Shown here one piece after another: positions 45,494 to 52,839 of a stretch of 64,000 nucleotides of DNA (within the stretch, counting starts at the first letter, position 1; every line of letters begins with the position of its first letter). Under the pieces are notes generated by a model, which was not told the origin of the DNA, did no database searches, and was given only the letters and a program-made list of their open reading frames with translations. Origin of the DNA: Microbacterium sp. LWH7-1.2 (GTDB lineage: Bacteria > Actinomycetota > Actinomycetes > Actinomycetales > Microbacteriaceae); assembly GCF_038397755.1 (NCBI RefSeq), contig NZ_CP151637.1:2914001-2978000 (forward strand), in the 5' to 3' direction. The position numbers and the translations under genes are program-made.

Positions 45494-45528
45494 CCGAGCG
45501 GGTCGTACGGCACGTGCGACCCGCTCGG
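45494..45528 (+). terminator. Hairpin between the two kinase genes
   Basis: A perfect 12-bp stem CCGAGCGGGTCG / CGACCCGCTCGG has an 11-nt loop that can itself pair ACG/CGT. A TAATGT -10-like box follows at 45536-45541, so pknB probably has its own promoter after this terminator. Confidence 0.75.
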
Positions 45529-45562
45529 GCTCGGCTAATGTGGCTGATGTTCCAGGCAGGGA

Positions 45563-47263
45563 GTGACCGTGACAGCTGAGCCGCGCGTGCTTTCGGGGCG
45601 CTATCGCATCGATGAGCCGATCGGCCGGGGCGGCATGGCGAGCGTCTACCGCGGGTACGACCTCACGCTCGGCCGCGAGGTCGCGATCAAGATCCTCGAC
45701 CGCGAGCTGGCCGACGACAACGCGTTCCGGACCCGGTTCCGCCTGGAGGCGCAGGCGGCTTCCCGCATGGCGCATCCGACGATCGTGCGCGTCTACGACG
45801 CCGGCGAGGATTCGCTGACCGCGCCGGACGGCACGGTGCGCCCCGTCCCGTTCATCGTGATGGAGCTCGTCAAGGGGCGCCTTCTCAAGCAGATCATCGC
45901 TGCGGGCCCGGTTCCCGTGCCGGATGCCGTCCGCTACGTCGACGGCATCCTCGAGGCTCTCGAGTACTCGCACCGCGCGGGCGTCGTGCATCGCGACATC
46001 AAGCCCGGCAACGTCATGGTGACGGATGCCGGTCAGGTGAAGGTGATGGACTTCGGCATCGCCCGCGCCGTGTCGGACTCGTCGTCGACGGTCGCCGAGA
46101 CCACGCAGATCCTCGGCACCGCCGCGTACTTCTCGCCTGAGCAGGCCAAGGGGGAGCCCGTCGACGCGCGCGCCGACGTGTACTCGACGGGTGTGGTGCT
46201 GTACGAGCTCCTGACCGGCCGCCAGCCGTTCCGCGGCGAATCCCCCGTCGCGGTCGCGTACCAGCACGTCAGCGAGGCACCGGTCCCGCCCTCCGAGGTG
46301 AACGAGACCGTGCCGCGGGCCCTCGACACGGTGGCGCTCCGCGCCCTCGCGAAGGATCCGTTCCAGCGCTACCAGGACGCTGCGGGGTTCCGCGAGGCCC
46401 TCGATGCGACCGTCGACGGCAGGCAGCCCACCAAGCGCCAGGTCGGCGCCCTCACCAGCGAGCTCTACGGGCCCAACCCGCGGCAGGCCGCAGAGACGGC
46501 GCGATCGCTGCGTCAGCTGAGCACCGACACCACGATGAAGCGCACGCAGGCCGGGCCGCCGGTCGCGTGGATCTGGGCGGGCGTGGCGCTCCTCGCGGTG
46601 CTGCTCATCTCGCTGCTGTTCTGGGTGCTCACGATCCAGCCGCGCGACGATGTTCCTGGCAACGCGCGGGAGGTGCCGGACGTGTCGGGCATGACGTACG
46701 AGCGGGCGAACGACACGCTTGCCGAATCGGACCTCCGCGCAATCCGCCTGGACGAGGAGAGCACCGAGGTCGTGGAGGGCAACGTCATCCGCACCGATCC
46801 CGCGGCGGGGACGTCGGTCACCCCGGATCAGCAGGTGAAGGTCTACGTGTCGAGCGGGCAGCAGATGTCGACCGTGCCGACGCTCACAGGACTCGGACAG
46901 GATGCCGCGACCACCGCCATCACCGGAGCGGGCCTGCAGCTGGGCACCATCACGCAGCAGAACGACAAGGATCTCGCCGCGGGAACGGTCATCTCGAGCA
47001 ACCCCGTCGGCGGGTCGAGCGTGCCCACCGGCACGATGGTGAACCTCGTGGTCGCCTCCGGCCGGGTGGCCATCAACGACGTGCGAGGCTACACCGTGGA
47101 CGCCGCGACGCGGGAGCTCGAGGGCCTCGGCCTGACCGTGATCCCCGCGGAGGACCCGAACTGCGCGGGCTCCACCCCGCCGACGGTGTCGTCGCAGTCC
47201 CTGACGCCCGGCGACGTCGCCGTGCACTCGGAGATCACGCTGACGTACTGCACGGGCGCCTGA
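45563..47263 (+). CDS. pknB: Ser/Thr protein kinase PknB with three PASTA domains
   Basis: In this 566-residue protein, the kinase domain (12-275) has Gly-Arg-Gly-Gly-Met-Ala-Ser-Val, His-Arg-Asp-Ile-Lys-Pro-Gly-Asn and Asp-Phe-Gly with a Thr-rich activation loop. A juxtamembrane segment and helix (about 332-358) follow, then three PASTA repeats (about 368-432, 433-497, 498-564) that bind muropeptides or lipid II outside the cell. It controls cell wall growth and division. Mycobacterial PknB has four PASTA repeats. GTG 45563 or GTG 45569 could be the start; AGGCAGGGAG upstream fits either. Confidence 0.95.
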   Translation: MTVTAEPRVLSGRYRIDEPIGRGGMASVYRGYDLTLGREVAIKILDRELADDNAFRTRFRLEAQAASRMAHPTIVRVYDAGEDSLTAPDGTVRPVPFIVMELVKGRLLKQIIAAGPVPVPDAVRYVDGILEALEYSHRAGVVHRDIKPGNVMVTDAGQVKVMDFGIARAVSDSSSTVAETTQILGTAAYFSPEQAKGEPVDARADVYSTGVVLYELLTGRQPFRGESPVAVAYQHVSEAPVPPSEVNETVPRALDTVALRALAKDPFQRYQDAAGFREALDATVDGRQPTKRQVGALTSELYGPNPRQAAETARSLRQLSTDTTMKRTQAGPPVAWIWAGVALLAVLLISLLFWVLTIQPRDDVPGNAREVPDVSGMTYERANDTLAESDLRAIRLDEESTEVVEGNVIRTDPAAGTSVTPDQQVKVYVSSGQQMSTVPTLTGLGQDAATTAITGAGLQLGTITQQNDKDLAAGTVISSNPVGGSSVPTGTMVNLVVASGRVAINDVRGYTVDAATRELEGLGLTVIPAEDPNCAGSTPPTVSSQSLTPGDVAVHSEITLTYCTGA

Positions 47264-47287
47264 GCCGGCGGCACGCCGCCCTGGCTC
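47262..47287 (+). terminator. Terminator after pknB
   Basis: A nested stem pairs GAGCC/GGCTC and GGCGGC/GCCGCC around AC, overlapping the pknB stop codon. The right arm runs into a 14-bp tandem repeat. Confidence 0.6.
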
Positions 47288-47338
47288 AGCGCCGGGGGCT
47301 CAGCGCCGAGGGCTCAGCGCCGGGGGCTCAACGCCGCG
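47283..47338. repeat. Four tandem 14-bp repeats at the pknB / trpG-like junction
   Basis: The unit GGCTCAGCGCCGGG is repeated four times, with changes at one to three positions in units 2 and 4. The trpG-like stop codon (47314-47316) lies in the third unit, so the last residues Leu-Ser-Pro-Arg-Arg are repeat-derived. Confidence 0.8.
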
Positions 47339-47955
47339 CCCCGGGCCGCGGCATCCGTGTATCCGATCGAGGCGAGCCAGTTGCCGAGCAGCCGATACCC
47401 GCCCTCGGTGAGCACGCTCTCGGGGTGGAACTGAACCCCGACGATGGGCGCGGTGCGGTGCGCGACGCCCATGATGACGCCGCTCGCCGTGCGACTCGTG
47501 ACGACGAGGTCGTCGGGCAGCGTCTCGGGAACGATCGCGAGCGAGTGATAGCGGGTCGCGGTGAACGGATCGGGCAATCCCTCGTAGAGGCGCGAGGAGT
47601 CGTGGTGCACGAGCGACGTCATGCCGTGCATCAGCTCGGGGGCGTGATCGACGGTCGCGCCGAACGCCTCGCCGATCGCCTGATGGCCGAGACAGACTCC
47701 CAGGAGCGGGATGCCGCCGGCCGCTGCCGCACGGACCACCTCGATCGACGCGCCCGCGTCGGCGGGGGTTCCGGGTCCGGGGGAGACGAGGACGCCGGAC
47801 CGGCCGGCGACGTCGCGTGCCGGGTCGGCGAGCGCGTCCGCCTCGACGAGGTCGGTGTCGGCGCCCAGCTCGTGGAGGTACCCGATCAGGGTGTGCACGA
47901 AGCTGTCGTGGTTGTCGACGACGAGGACCGGCGCCGACGCCGAGGGGTCGGTCAC
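47314..47955 (-). CDS. Anthranilate/aminodeoxychorismate synthase component II (glutamine amidotransferase)
   Basis: This 213-residue class I amidotransferase supplies ammonia from glutamine to a chorismate-using synthase. The nucleophile motif Gly-Val-Cys-Leu-Gly-His-Gln is near residue 80, and the catalytic His-Pro-Glu (Gln-Phe-His-Pro-Glu-Ser) near 178. The N-terminal Val-Val-Asp-Asn-His-Asp-Ser-Phe is typical of TrpG/PabA. This gene sits beside crgA and srtE in most actinobacteria and could serve both folate and tryptophan synthesis; no component I is adjacent. GTG 47955 overlaps the preceding small gene as GTGA. Confidence 0.93.
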   Translation of the reverse strand: MTDPSASAPVLVVDNHDSFVHTLIGYLHELGADTDLVEADALADPARDVAGRSGVLVSPGPGTPADAGASIEVVRAAAAGGIPLLGVCLGHQAIGEAFGATVDHAPELMHGMTSLVHHDSSRLYEGLPDPFTATRYHSLAIVPETLPDDLVVTSRTASGVIMGVAHRTAPIVGVQFHPESVLTEGGYRLLGNWLASIGYTDAAARGAALSPRR

Positions 47956-48137
47956 GACAGCGGAACCCCGCCCGGTGCGGGGAGCGTCACGGTGACCTCC
48001 TGCGGGTTCACGAACTGGCTCACCCACGGGAAGACGTAGAAGAGGAGTCCGTACAGCGCCGCGGCGATCAGCACGACCAGGATGAGGACCCGTACCCAGG
48101 CCGGCCCGGGAAGGATGCGCCAGAGACCCGCGTACAT
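47952..48137 (-). CDS. Small single-helix membrane protein
   Basis: This 61-residue protein has one long hydrophobic helix (about 15-40) and a Pro-rich C-terminus outside. It sits between srtE and the trpG-like gene. Its ATG shares a base with the srtE stop (TGATG) and its stop overlaps the next GTG, so it is translated in series. It has no recognised domain; the coupling to a sortase suggests an envelope role. Confidence 0.75.
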   Translation of the reverse strand: MYAGLWRILPGPAWVRVLILVVLIAAALYGLLFYVFPWVSQFVNPQEVTVTLPAPGGVPLS

Positions 48138-48943
48138 CAGGCCACCGCCTGGAGGGAGGCGGGCTCCTCGCCCGACGCCGTACGGGGTGTGAAGGACTCG
48201 AACACGCCGTACGCCACGATGCGCTCGGTCATCGCGTACATCGGGCTGCAGCTCGTGAGCGTGATGTAGGCCGTGCCCGCGGGGACGTCCATCGCCTGGG
48301 GGACCGGCAGGAGCACCTCGACCTCGTTCGGTGTGACGTACTCGAGCGTGCGGAAGCGGTACGTGTACCAGCCCTCCTTCGTCTCGACGACGATCGCGTC
48401 GCCGACGTGCAGATCGGCGATGCGGTTGAAGGGCTTGCCCCACGTCGTGCGGTGCGCGGCGAGGGCGAAGTTGCCCACCTCGCCCGGCATCTTCGTGCCG
48501 GGGTAGTGACCGATCCCGATCGGGTCGAGGGTGCGGGCCCGCGTCACCCCGCCGGCCATCGGCACGGCGTAGTCGGCGCCGAAGCGGGGGATCCGCATGA
48601 TGGCGAAGGTCTCGGCGTCAGCGGGCTCTGGGATCACCGGTGGTGCCGCGGTGACCGGCTGGACCTCGGGGTCGGTCAGGGCGTCCTCCGTGGGGGCGGG
48701 CGCGGCCTCGGGATTCTGATCCTCGTACTGCGCCTGCCATTCCTGCGACAGCTCGGTGCCTTCGGCGTTGCGCTCGGCACCATAGATGAGGTCGCCTACC
48801 CACAGCTGCCACACGACGTAGAGGAGCACGATGGCGCCGGCGGTGATCAGGACCTCGCCGATGACGCCGACGACGGACGTGCGCCGGCGTGGGGTTCTCA
48901 CCCCGCGGGCAGATCGCCTCGGGCCGGGCAGCGCGTCATCCAC
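48137..48943 (-). CDS. srtE: Class E sortase
   Basis: This 268-residue transpeptidase anchors surface proteins to the cell wall; class E recognises LAXTG-type signals. One membrane helix is at about 27-50, followed by an Ala/Pro/Glu linker. The catalytic residues are His164 (Ala-His-Arg-Thr-Thr-Trp), Cys232 (Thr-Leu-Thr-Ser-Cys-Ser-Pro) and Arg241. Substrates are not visible in the window. GTG 48943 lies six bases after TAGAAT (rc of 48950-48955), so the mRNA is probably leaderless. It is divergent from crgA. Confidence 0.94.
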   Translation of the reverse strand: MDDALPGPRRSARGVRTPRRRTSVVGVIGEVLITAGAIVLLYVVWQLWVGDLIYGAERNAEGTELSQEWQAQYEDQNPEAAPAPTEDALTDPEVQPVTAAPPVIPEPADAETFAIMRIPRFGADYAVPMAGGVTRARTLDPIGIGHYPGTKMPGEVGNFALAAHRTTWGKPFNRIADLHVGDAIVVETKEGWYTYRFRTLEYVTPNEVEVLLPVPQAMDVPAGTAYITLTSCSPMYAMTERIVAYGVFESFTPRTASGEEPASLQAVA

Positions 48944-48998
48944 AGGTGGATTCTAATCAGGGCGGGCTGTGGCGTGGCTGGCAGTTAGACTCTTGTGC

Positions 48999-49238
48999 AT
49001 GGCACGACCCGGCAAAGACGACGACTCGCTCGTCGAGCGCGCAGAAGGCGAAGCCGCACCCAACCCGGTGTGGTTCAAGCCGATCATGATCGGACTGATG
49101 CTCGTCGGTCTGGTGTGGATCCTCGTCTTCTACCTGAGCGGCATGGCGTTCCCGATCCCCGACATCGGGGCATGGAACCTCGTGATCGGCTTCGGCATCG
49201 CCTTCATCGGCTTCCTGATGACGACGCGCTGGCGATAG
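48999..49238 (+). CDS. crgA: Cell division protein CrgA
   Basis: This 79-residue protein has two helices and the family pattern Pro-Val-Trp-Phe-Lys-Pro-Ile-Met near residue 24, then Leu-Val-Gly-Leu-Val-Trp-Ile-Leu-Val-Phe-Tyr-Leu-Ser and a C-terminal Gly-Phe-Leu-Met-Thr-Thr-Arg-Trp. It works at the divisome with FtsZ, FtsQ and PBPs to place or delay septation. ATG 48999 lies seven bases after TAGACT (leaderless). A strong terminator follows. Confidence 0.94.
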   Translation: MARPGKDDDSLVERAEGEAAPNPVWFKPIMIGLMLVGLVWILVFYLSGMAFPIPDIGAWNLVIGFGIAFIGFLMTTRWR

Positions 49239-49253
49239 CGACACTTCGAAGAG

Positions 49254-49283
49254 AAACCCCGGTCTATGACGACCGGGGTTTTT
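49254..49283 (+). terminator. Intrinsic terminator after crgA
   Basis: An 11-bp stem AAACCCCGGTC / GACCGGGGTTT with loop TATGAC runs into a T-run (TTTTT). It is the clearest rho-independent terminator in the window. Confidence 0.9.
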
Positions 49284-49322
49284 CCATGCCCGGATGCTGC
49301 GGATCCGGCTGATCCGCGGGTT

Positions 49323-49396
49323 GTTAACAAGTCTGTTAACACCTGTGAATTACACCCGTGTCATTCTCCCCAGGGTGTGGATGAACCTGTGGATAA
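49323..49396. promoter_or_regulatory. AT-richer gap with twin GTTAAC palindromes and a consensus DnaA box
   Basis: Between convergent crgA and the rhomboid gene lie TTGTTAACAA (49321-49330), GTTAAC again at 49335-49340, TGTGGATGA (49376-49384) and a perfect DnaA box TGTGGATAA (49388-49396). There is no gene to promote here, so a chromosome-level role such as DnaA binding is possible. Confidence 0.45.
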
Positions 49397-49402
49397 CTCT
49401 GT

Positions 49403-50296
49403 TCAGAGGATCACGAGCGCCGGGAAGAAGACCGGCACGAGCAGCAGCGCCACCAGCCCCGCACCGACGGCGACGAGCAGACCGATCTGCAGTCCGCGCT
49501 GGCGGACTGCGCGCGTGCGCGTGAAGATGAACGCGACGAGCAGCCCGACGACGAGTCCGCCGACGTGCGCCTGCCACGACACGTTGAAGCCGGGAATGAA
49601 CCCGATCACGAGGTTGATTCCGAGCACCAGCGCGATGCCTGCGATGTTCGCGCCGATGTGACGGCCGATCACCAGGAGCGCTCCGAAGAGGCCGAAGATG
49701 GCCCCGGATGCCCCGACCACGGGCGTCGTGAACGCCAGGAGCGTCACCGCGACCGAGCCGCCGAGCGCGCTCAGCAGATACAGCGTGAGGAACCGCCACC
49801 GCCCGAGAAGAGGCTCGAGGCTGCGCCCGATCATCCACAGAGCGAGCATGTTGAGTCCCACATGCCAGATGCCCGAATGCACCAGGGCGACGGTGAGCAG
49901 GCGCCAGGGCTGGGAGGTTCCCCTGAACTCGGGGTAGAGCAGCGGCGCCCAGAAGTACAGCGCGTCCTGGACGATGTCGCCGAAGCCGCCGGGGATGAGC
50001 GTGAGCAGGTAGACGAAGGCCGTGATCGCGATGATCGTGTACGTCACGACCGGCTGCCCGGACGACGCCGACATCGCGCGGGGGCGAGACCACCGCCGTT
50101 CGGCCTTCTTCTGCGCGGGCGACTGCGCCTTCTGCTGGTCGCGCAGGCACTCCGGGCAGATGACTCCGACGGCGCCCTGCGTCTGACACTCCGGGCAGAT
50201 CGTGCGCAGGCAGCGCTGGCAGAGCACGAAGCTCTGTCGGTCCGGATGCCGGTAGCAGAAGTTTTCGCGGTTGCGCTGGAAGTCCTGCGTGCTCAC
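49403..50296 (-). CDS. Rhomboid family intramembrane serine protease with N-terminal zinc-ribbon-like domain
   Basis: This 297-residue protease starts with a cysteine-rich segment, Cys14, His17, Cys26, Cys29, Cys34, Cys37, Cys47 and Cys50, able to hold two zinc ions. The rhomboid domain (about 85-280) has His145-x-x-x-Asn149, catalytic Ser197 in Gly-Ala-Ser-Gly and His244 in Ala-His-Val-Gly-Gly. It should cleave membrane helices; the substrate is unknown. GTG 50296 is the first start preceding the cysteine domain. Confidence 0.93.
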   Translation of the reverse strand: MSTQDFQRNRENFCYRHPDRQSFVLCQRCLRTICPECQTQGAVGVICPECLRDQQKAQSPAQKKAERRWSRPRAMSASSGQPVVTYTIIAITAFVYLLTLIPGGFGDIVQDALYFWAPLLYPEFRGTSQPWRLLTVALVHSGIWHVGLNMLALWMIGRSLEPLLGRWRFLTLYLLSALGGSVAVTLLAFTTPVVGASGAIFGLFGALLVIGRHIGANIAGIALVLGINLVIGFIPGFNVSWQAHVGGLVVGLLVAFIFTRTRAVRQRGLQIGLLVAVGAGLVALLLVPVFFPALVIL

Positions 50297-50390
50297 GCGG
50301 GCCCCGTCTCTGTCTCGCCTGGGCTCAGGGATGCGGATGTCCGGGTCCGGGGCAGCGCACGCTGCTCCGGACCCGGTCGGCGCGGAGCGC

Positions 50391-50963
50391 TCAGACCGCG
50401 GCGATGTCGATCGACTCGATGACGACGGGCTCGACCGGGCGGTCGCCCGCAGCCGTCGGCACCTCGCTGATGGTGTCGACGACGGCCTTCGAGGCGTCGT
50501 CGGCGACCTCGCCGAAGATGGTGTGCTTGCCCTGCAGCCACTCCGGGCCGCGCCCGCCCTGGCCGGGAACCGTGATGAAGAACTGGGAGCCGTTGGTGCC
50601 CTCGGGTTGACCGGTGATCGCGTTGCGGCGCAGGCCCGCGTTCGCCATGGCGAGCTTGTAGGGAGCGGTGAACGTGAGTTCGCCGTTGATCTCATCGTTG
50701 AAGTTGTAACCGGGACCGCCCACGCCCTGACCGAGCGGGTCGCCGCCCTGGATCATGAAGCCCGAGATGATGCGGTGGAAGATGACGTCCTTGTAGAGCG
50801 GTCCATCGCCCGGCTTGCCGGTCGCCGGGTGCGTCCAGGCCTGCGAACCGTCGGAGAGGCCGATGAAGTTCTGCACCGTGCGAGGAGCCTGGTCGCCGAA
50901 CAGGTTGACGACGATGTCGCCGTGGTTGGTGTGGATCGTTGCGACAGCAGTGTGAAGCGGCAT
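50391..50963 (-). CDS. Peptidyl-prolyl cis-trans isomerase, cyclophilin type
   Basis: This 190-residue cytosolic cyclophilin catalyses proline isomerisation. It has the active-site Arg in Phe-His-Arg-Ile-Ile, followed by Gly-Phe-Met-Ile-Gln-Gly-Gly-Asp, Gly-Ser-Gln-Phe-Phe-Ile-Thr, and a Trp in Glu-Trp-Leu-Gln-Gly-Lys-His. It has no signal peptide. The same gene lies beside the gyrA-tRNA region in many actinobacteria. The rhomboid gene follows 94 nt downstream, and the gene before it reads the other way. Confidence 0.95.
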   Translation of the reverse strand: MPLHTAVATIHTNHGDIVVNLFGDQAPRTVQNFIGLSDGSQAWTHPATGKPGDGPLYKDVIFHRIISGFMIQGGDPLGQGVGGPGYNFNDEINGELTFTAPYKLAMANAGLRRNAITGQPEGTNGSQFFITVPGQGGRGPEWLQGKHTIFGEVADDASKAVVDTISEVPTAAGDRPVEPVVIESIDIAAV

Positions 50964-51059
50964 TCCTACATTGTCTCAGAGTTCCCTGCAACCCCTCCCG
51001 TCTCAGCCGTCGTCTGGCAAGATGAAGAGACCGACATCCCCACGACAGGGAGGGCAACC

Positions 51060-51575
51060 GTGAGCCTCAGCCGCAAGCGCAAGAAGGAACTCCAGAAGCT
51101 TCAGAAGCAGGCCGGAAACCTATGGGAGGCCCAGCAGGTCCTGGTCGGAGAGGCCGCGACCGTCGCCCGTGAGGCGAGTCGCCAGCTGGGTCACTACGGT
51201 CGCGAGCAGGTCAAGCCGCAGGTGCAGGCGAGCTACGACAAGTACGCCGCCCCCTACGTCGACAAGGGCAAGAAGGTCGTGAACAGCACGGTCATCCCCG
51301 CAGCAGGCGCCGTGGTCGGCTCCGCGCTGTCGGTGTGGGACGCCGCGAACGAGCAGCGTTCGCACCTCGCCTCCGGGCGCGGGTTCCCCCTGCCGTCGTC
51401 CTGGGCGAAGGCCGCGCCGGTTCCGGCGAAGAAGGGCATCGGCGCCGGCGGCGTCATCGCCATCATCCTCGGGGTCGCCGCTGCGGTCGGCGTGCTGTAC
51501 GCCGCGTGGCAGACGCTGCGCGCCGACGACGAGCTCTGGGTCGCGGACGACCCGCTGCGCGCACCGGATGCCTGA
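51060..51575 (+). CDS. Hypothetical single-helix protein (divergent from the cyclophilin)
   Basis: This 171-residue protein has a basic N-terminal helix (Arg-Lys-Arg-Lys-Lys-Glu-Leu-Gln-Lys-Leu), a central amphipathic region with Ser-Tyr-Asp-Lys-Tyr-Ala-Ala-Pro-Tyr-Val, and one membrane helix at about 136-156. The tail is acidic. Conserved in Microbacteriaceae as far as I recall, with no assigned role. GTG 51060 has AGGGAGGG upstream. It overlaps the YbaK-like gene by eight bases. Confidence 0.75.
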   Translation: MSLSRKRKKELQKLQKQAGNLWEAQQVLVGEAATVAREASRQLGHYGREQVKPQVQASYDKYAAPYVDKGKKVVNSTVIPAAGAVVGSALSVWDAANEQRSHLASGRGFPLPSSWAKAAPVPAKKGIGAGGVIAIILGVAAAVGVLYAAWQTLRADDELWVADDPLRAPDA

Positions 51576-52065
51576 ACCCGCCACGGGTGAGGCTCTGACC
51601 GGGGTCGACCGCGTCCGCGCGGCGGCCGCCGAGCGCGGCCTGGACGTCGAGATCCGGGAGCGTCCGGCGGCGAACAGCCTGCCGGAGGCTGCGGAGATCC
51701 TCGGCATCCCGCCGTCGGGAATCGTGAAGACGCTGGTCGTCAAGCGCAGCGACGACACCTACCTGTTCGCCCTGATCCCGGGCGACCGCGCGATTTCGTG
51801 GCCCAAGCTGCGCGCCGTGGTGGGCGTCAACAAGCTCCAGCTCCCTGACCCGGCGCGCGCCCTGGCGGCCACCGGCTACGAGAGGGGCACGATCGTGCCC
51901 CTCGGCAGCACGCACGACTGGCCCATCTACGCGGACGGCGAGATCGTGGGCCAGCGCATCGCGATGGGAGCCGGCGCCCACGGGTACAGCATGTTCGTCG
52001 ACGCCGACGCGCTCATCGCCGCGTACGGCGCGACGGTCGCCGACATCTCGCAGCCCATCGACTGA
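51568..52065 (+). CDS. YbaK/EbsC family aminoacyl-tRNA deacylase
   Basis: This 165-residue protein matches the YbaK/ProX fold that removes mischarged amino acids, such as Cys or Ala on tRNA-Pro. The key Lys lies in Ile-Val-Lys-Thr-Leu-Val-Val-Lys near residue 52, and Gly-Asp-Arg-Ala-Ile near 73. The Gly-x-x-x-Pro loop appears as Tyr-Glu-Arg-Gly-Thr-Ile-Val-Pro-Leu-Gly. It is translated together with the upstream gene. It converges on the NUDIX gene with 14 nt between stops. Confidence 0.88.
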   Translation: MPEPATGEALTGVDRVRAAAAERGLDVEIRERPAANSLPEAAEILGIPPSGIVKTLVVKRSDDTYLFALIPGDRAISWPKLRAVVGVNKLQLPDPARALAATGYERGTIVPLGSTHDWPIYADGEIVGQRIAMGAGAHGYSMFVDADALIAAYGATVADISQPID

Positions 52066-52079
52066 CGCATTCGAGTCCG

Positions 52080-52520
52080 TCAGTCTGGCGGCGGCACCTC
52101 GATCCCCGCCATGTCGAGGGCGATGTCGACGAGCTTGACCCGCTGCAGCGCGCGGACCTCTGCGAGGGAGAACCACTCGGCGCGATCCGTGGACCCACCG
52201 GTCTCGTTCCGGAGCTTGCCACCCGTGATGCGGGCGCGATAGACGATGCGCAGCGTGTGCAGGGGAAGATCCGCGCCGGGTTTGAGCCTGCGCCCCGGGG
52301 GGATCACGCGGGAGTGGATGCCGAGGAGCCCTTCGATCTCGACCCGGTAGCCGGTCTCTTCCTTGACCTCACGGCGGGCGGCGCTCGCGGGGTCCTCACC
52401 GGGCTCGAGCCCACCGCCGGGCATCGTCCACGCGGCACGGCGACCCTCGTTCCAGTGCGCGAGCAGCAGACGATCGTGATCGTCCACGATCACCGCGTAC
52501 GCCGCGACGCGCAGGTCCAT
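52080..52520 (-). CDS. NUDIX hydrolase
   Basis: This 146-residue hydrolase has a complete Nudix box, Gly-Gly-Gly-Leu-Glu-Pro-Gly-Glu then Ala-Arg-Arg-Glu-Val-Lys-Glu-Glu-Thr-Gly near residues 35-57. It cleaves a nucleoside diphosphate linked to another group; the substrate is not predictable. ATG 52520 has TAGGGT (rc of 52526-52531) five bases upstream, so it is probably leaderless. It lies just downstream of tRNA-Ala on the same strand. Confidence 0.92.
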   Translation of the reverse strand: MDLRVAAYAVIVDDHDRLLLAHWNEGRRAAWTMPGGGLEPGEDPASAARREVKEETGYRVEIEGLLGIHSRVIPPGRRLKPGADLPLHTLRIVYRARITGGKLRNETGGSTDRAEWFSLAEVRALQRVKLVDIALDMAGIEVPPPD

Positions 52521-52558
52521 GCTTCACCCTAACTGCGCGAGCCTCGTGCCAGAACGCA

Positions 52559-52586
52559 GAAGCCGGTCCCTCTCGGAACCGGCTTC
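52559..52586 (-). terminator. Terminator after tRNA-Ala
   Basis: GAAGCCGGT (52559-52567) and ACCGGCTTC (52578-52586) form a perfect 9-bp stem 8 nt beyond the tRNA-Ala 3' end. Confidence 0.75.
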
Positions 52587-52593
52587 GTGTCTG

Positions 52594-52666
52594 TGGAGCC
52601 TAGGAGATTCGAACTCCTGACATCCTGCTTGCAAAGCAGGCGCTCTACCAACTGAGCTAAGGCCCC
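52594..52666 (-). tRNA. tRNA-Ala (anticodon TGC)
   Basis: This 73-nt tRNA has acceptor GGGGCCT / AGGCTCC with discriminator A. The anticodon loop is CTGC-TTTGCAA-GCAG and the T-arm GTTCGAATC. The D-arm is AGCTCAGTTGGTAGAGC. CCA is not encoded. It is co-oriented with and 11 nt downstream of tRNA-Ile. Confidence 0.96.
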
Positions 52667-52677
52667 GGGGCTTACGG

Positions 52678-52751
52678 TGGGGCTACCAGGACTTGAACCT
52701 GGGACCTCTTCATTATCAGTGAAGCGCTCTAACCGCCTGAGCTATAGCCCC
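52678..52751 (-). tRNA. tRNA-Ile (anticodon GAT)
   Basis: This 74-nt tRNA has acceptor GGGGCTA / TAGCCCC and discriminator A. The anticodon arm TTCAC-TGATAA-TGAA gives GAT. The T-loop is GTTCAAGTC. It is the partner of tRNA-Ala downstream of gyrA, a common actinobacterial arrangement. Confidence 0.96.
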
Positions 52752-52839
52752 GCTTTGACTGCGGAACCTGCGCTCCGCAACCTCCAAGACTTTACCCGAC
52801 GATTCTTGATTTCACGAATCGGCCTGGTTGACTGGGCGC

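Noticed and set aside
47283..47338. Tandem repeat as a CRISPR array
   Set aside because: The units are contiguous 14-mers with no spacers and no cas genes nearby.
50297..50695. N-terminal extension of the rhomboid protein into the cyclophilin gene
   Set aside because: It is the antiphase shadow of the cyclophilin coding sequence; GTG 50296 directly precedes the cysteine domain.
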